28,638 bases of DNA from a virus. The position numbers and the translations under genes were made by a program. The first letter of the stretch is position 1. Every line of letters starts with the position of its first letter. Shown one piece after another: positions 27,812 to 28,638 of the stretch. The stretch spans positions 1 to 28,638 of the IMG/VR virus record IMGVR_UViG_3300049728_000063; one strand, given 5' to 3'. The notes beneath the pieces are model-generated. The model was not told the origin of the DNA and searched no databases. It was given only the letters and a program-made list of their open reading frames with translations.

Positions 27812-27836
27812 TATATTTTTACTTATTACTGGGTTT

Positions 27837-28025
27837 TTAATAAAACTTAATATCTAATAATTTCCATGTTATAATTGCTATTCCTATAAAACTTCCTGCC
27901 CAAAAAATATCTGGGGCAAGCCAGGACATGAATGGCGGAAAATCACTTGCATTCGTTGCCATAAAAAAGAATATCCAAAACGGAATCCACATTACTCCTA
28001 TAAATTTTATTATTTTTGTTTTCAT
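27837..28025 (-). CDS. Two-helix membrane protein (62 aa)
   Basis: 62 aa. Hydrophobic helices at about residues 7-24 (FIGVMWIPFWIFFFMAT) and 37-55 (APDIFWAGSFIGIAIITW), joined by a short Pro-rich loop and ending in a Lys/Tyr tail. Size and topology fit a class II holin, but the loop is short and no endolysin gene is nearby, so membrane protein is the safe call. Confidence 0.55.
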   Translation of the reverse strand: MKTKIIKFIGVMWIPFWIFFFMATNASDFPPFMSWLAPDIFWAGSFIGIAIITWKLLDIKFY

Positions 28026-28056
28026 TATATTTATTCTATGTTGTTAGGGGATAAAA

Positions 28057-28230
28057 CTACCTACGGATTGTGCTTCTAATTTTCTTACAATGAAAGCAAA
28101 CTTGGGTTAGTGCAGAATGAAAAGTGCTATAAATTGCTTGTTGCGTGTGAACTCCCTCGCATTTATCAATTTGTTTCATTAAATCTATTTTATCTGGCAC
28201 GTATTCGTAATCAAATATTTTTGGTGTCAT
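28057..28230 (-). CDS. Small CxxC protein (57 aa)
   Basis: 57 aa: MTPKIFDYEYVPDKIDLMKQ, then IDKCEGVHTQQAIYSTFHSA and LTQVCFHCKKIRSTIRR. The C-terminal CFHCKKIR is a zinc knuckle; Cys24 and His28 could complete a site. Basic tail. Function unknown. Confidence 0.5.
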   Translation of the reverse strand: MTPKIFDYEYVPDKIDLMKQIDKCEGVHTQQAIYSTFHSALTQVCFHCKKIRSTIRR

Positions 28231-28256
28231 ATTAGTATTCTGACTTATCTAATTCT

Positions 28257-28439
28257 CTAACGACCTTTATTTTTGATAGTCGCATTGTCAGAAACGTATA
28301 TATACGCATTATCAAAATTTCTATTTATACTTAAACTTTCCTTAGTATTTTTAATGATTATTTGTCCATTAAAATCACTTTTTATTTTATCGAACTCTTT
28401 TTGGGTACTAATTATAATTTCTTTATTATTGTTGAACAT
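28257..28439 (-). CDS. Short beta-repeat-like protein (60 aa)
   Basis: 60 aa: MFNNNKEIIISTQKEFDKIK, then SDFNGQIIIKNTKESLSINR and NFDNAYIYVSDNATIKNKGR. Alternating short strands (GQIIIK, AYIYVSDNATI) look like a few turns of a beta-helix, as in polymer-forming or bactofilin-type short repeats seen in phage small genes. Function not recognised. Confidence 0.45.
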   Translation of the reverse strand: MFNNNKEIIISTQKEFDKIKSDFNGQIIIKNTKESLSINRNFDNAYIYVSDNATIKNKGR

Positions 28440-28448
28440 ATATTTTAA

Positions 28449-28619
28449 TTAACTATTAAATATTACTTCTGTTCCTTGATAAATTGGTTTTCCAGCATTT
28501 CCTTGTAAATCTACAACGGTTTCTATATACGCCTCATCTTTAATCACTAAACTTTTTATGTATTCTTTAGGATTGTAATTAAAGGGACTTGCATATTCTT
28601 TTTTAGTTAGTTTTTTCAT
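28449..28619 (-). CDS. Small hypothetical protein (56 aa)
   Basis: 56 aa: MKKLTKKEYASPFNYNPKEY, then IKSLVIKDEAYIETVVDLQG and NAGKPIYQGTEVIFNS. Mixed charge with a likely beta hairpin in the second half. It ends 9 bp before the 60-aa gene, in the same direction. No motif recognised. Confidence 0.45.
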   Translation of the reverse strand: MKKLTKKEYASPFNYNPKEYIKSLVIKDEAYIETVVDLQGNAGKPIYQGTEVIFNS

Positions 28620-28638
28620 TTTCAATTTCTTGTATTGC

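Noticed and set aside
1-28638. CRISPR array or long tandem repeats
   Set aside because: No regularly spaced repeats with spacers were seen; repeats found are short, two- or three-copy and at gene ends.
1-28638. Alternative genetic code with TGA or TAG read as an amino acid
   Set aside because: Genes end cleanly at TGA (11950, 17301, 19595), TAG (GroES, 28257) and TAA, often overlapping the next start, as in the standard code.
1-28638. Bacteroidetes host based on missing Shine-Dalgarno motifs
   Set aside because: The two clear promoters are TTGACT/TAAGAT with 17-bp spacing, not the TTTG-type promoters of that phylum; the host stays open.

Overview
This window is a stretch of the genome of a tailed bacterial virus (Caudoviricetes), or of a prophage of one. 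Every gene I can support lies on the minus strand, so transcription runs from high to low coordinates. Genes are packed with short gaps and many ATGA or TAATG overlaps. The packaging and capsid genes are clear: DUF5681-type small terminase, GpA-like large terminase, portal, acidic scaffold, HK97-like major capsid protein, and then head, adaptor and tail genes. TGA, TAA and TAG all occur as stops, so the standard bacterial code applies. The DNA is AT-rich, most visibly in the right half. Most starts lack a Shine-Dalgarno motif and sit behind A/T-rich leaders. The host cannot be named from the sequence. Two promoters of ordinary sigma70 type (TTGACT, 17 bp, TAAGAT) argue against the atypical promoters of Bacteroidetes.

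Right arm (about 19.9 to 28.6 kb): many small early or accessory genes. A large share encode Cys-pair (zinc-ribbon-like) or single-helix membrane microproteins. Larger genes are an MT-A70 adenine methyltransferase, a YopX-family protein, a short C5-cytosine methyltransferase, and a GroES plus GroEL chaperonin pair. A 258-bp gene-free stretch (25497-25754) holds two strongly foldable RNA elements, one of them a long-stemmed cloverleaf. A promoter at 24527-24555 leads into the chaperonin, methyltransferase and terminase genes.

Middle (about 16.2 to 19.9 kb): small terminase, a 51-aa Cys/Trp-rich microprotein, large terminase, a 72-aa protein, then a second copy of the same promoter type. After it come a small-gene cluster, a second YopX protein, and a terminator-like hairpin that sits directly in the leader of the next gene.

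Left arm (1 to about 16.2 kb): virion genes in the order portal, scaffold, capsid, two beta-rich head proteins, a 171-aa protein, two coiled-coil proteins, fibre-like and LamG-like proteins, a large probable tail protein and a probable head-tail adaptor. Three free-standing HNH endonucleases with WNKG/NUMOD3-like repeats each lie directly upstream of a virion gene. One has left a 22-codon stub of the gene it interrupted, and the downstream gene begins with a recoded copy of the same peptide. Four small basic proteins around the portal share the peptide A(K/R)SKAL.

Likely interplay (inference): the chaperonin pair folds virion proteins, the two solitary methyltransferases modify viral DNA against restriction, and the HNH genes are selfish passengers in the late operon. 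The best candidates for something undescribed are the chaperonin pair, the recoded HNH insertion, the shared-end gene cassettes at 25.76-26.80 kb, the structured RNA, and the AKSKAL microprotein family.
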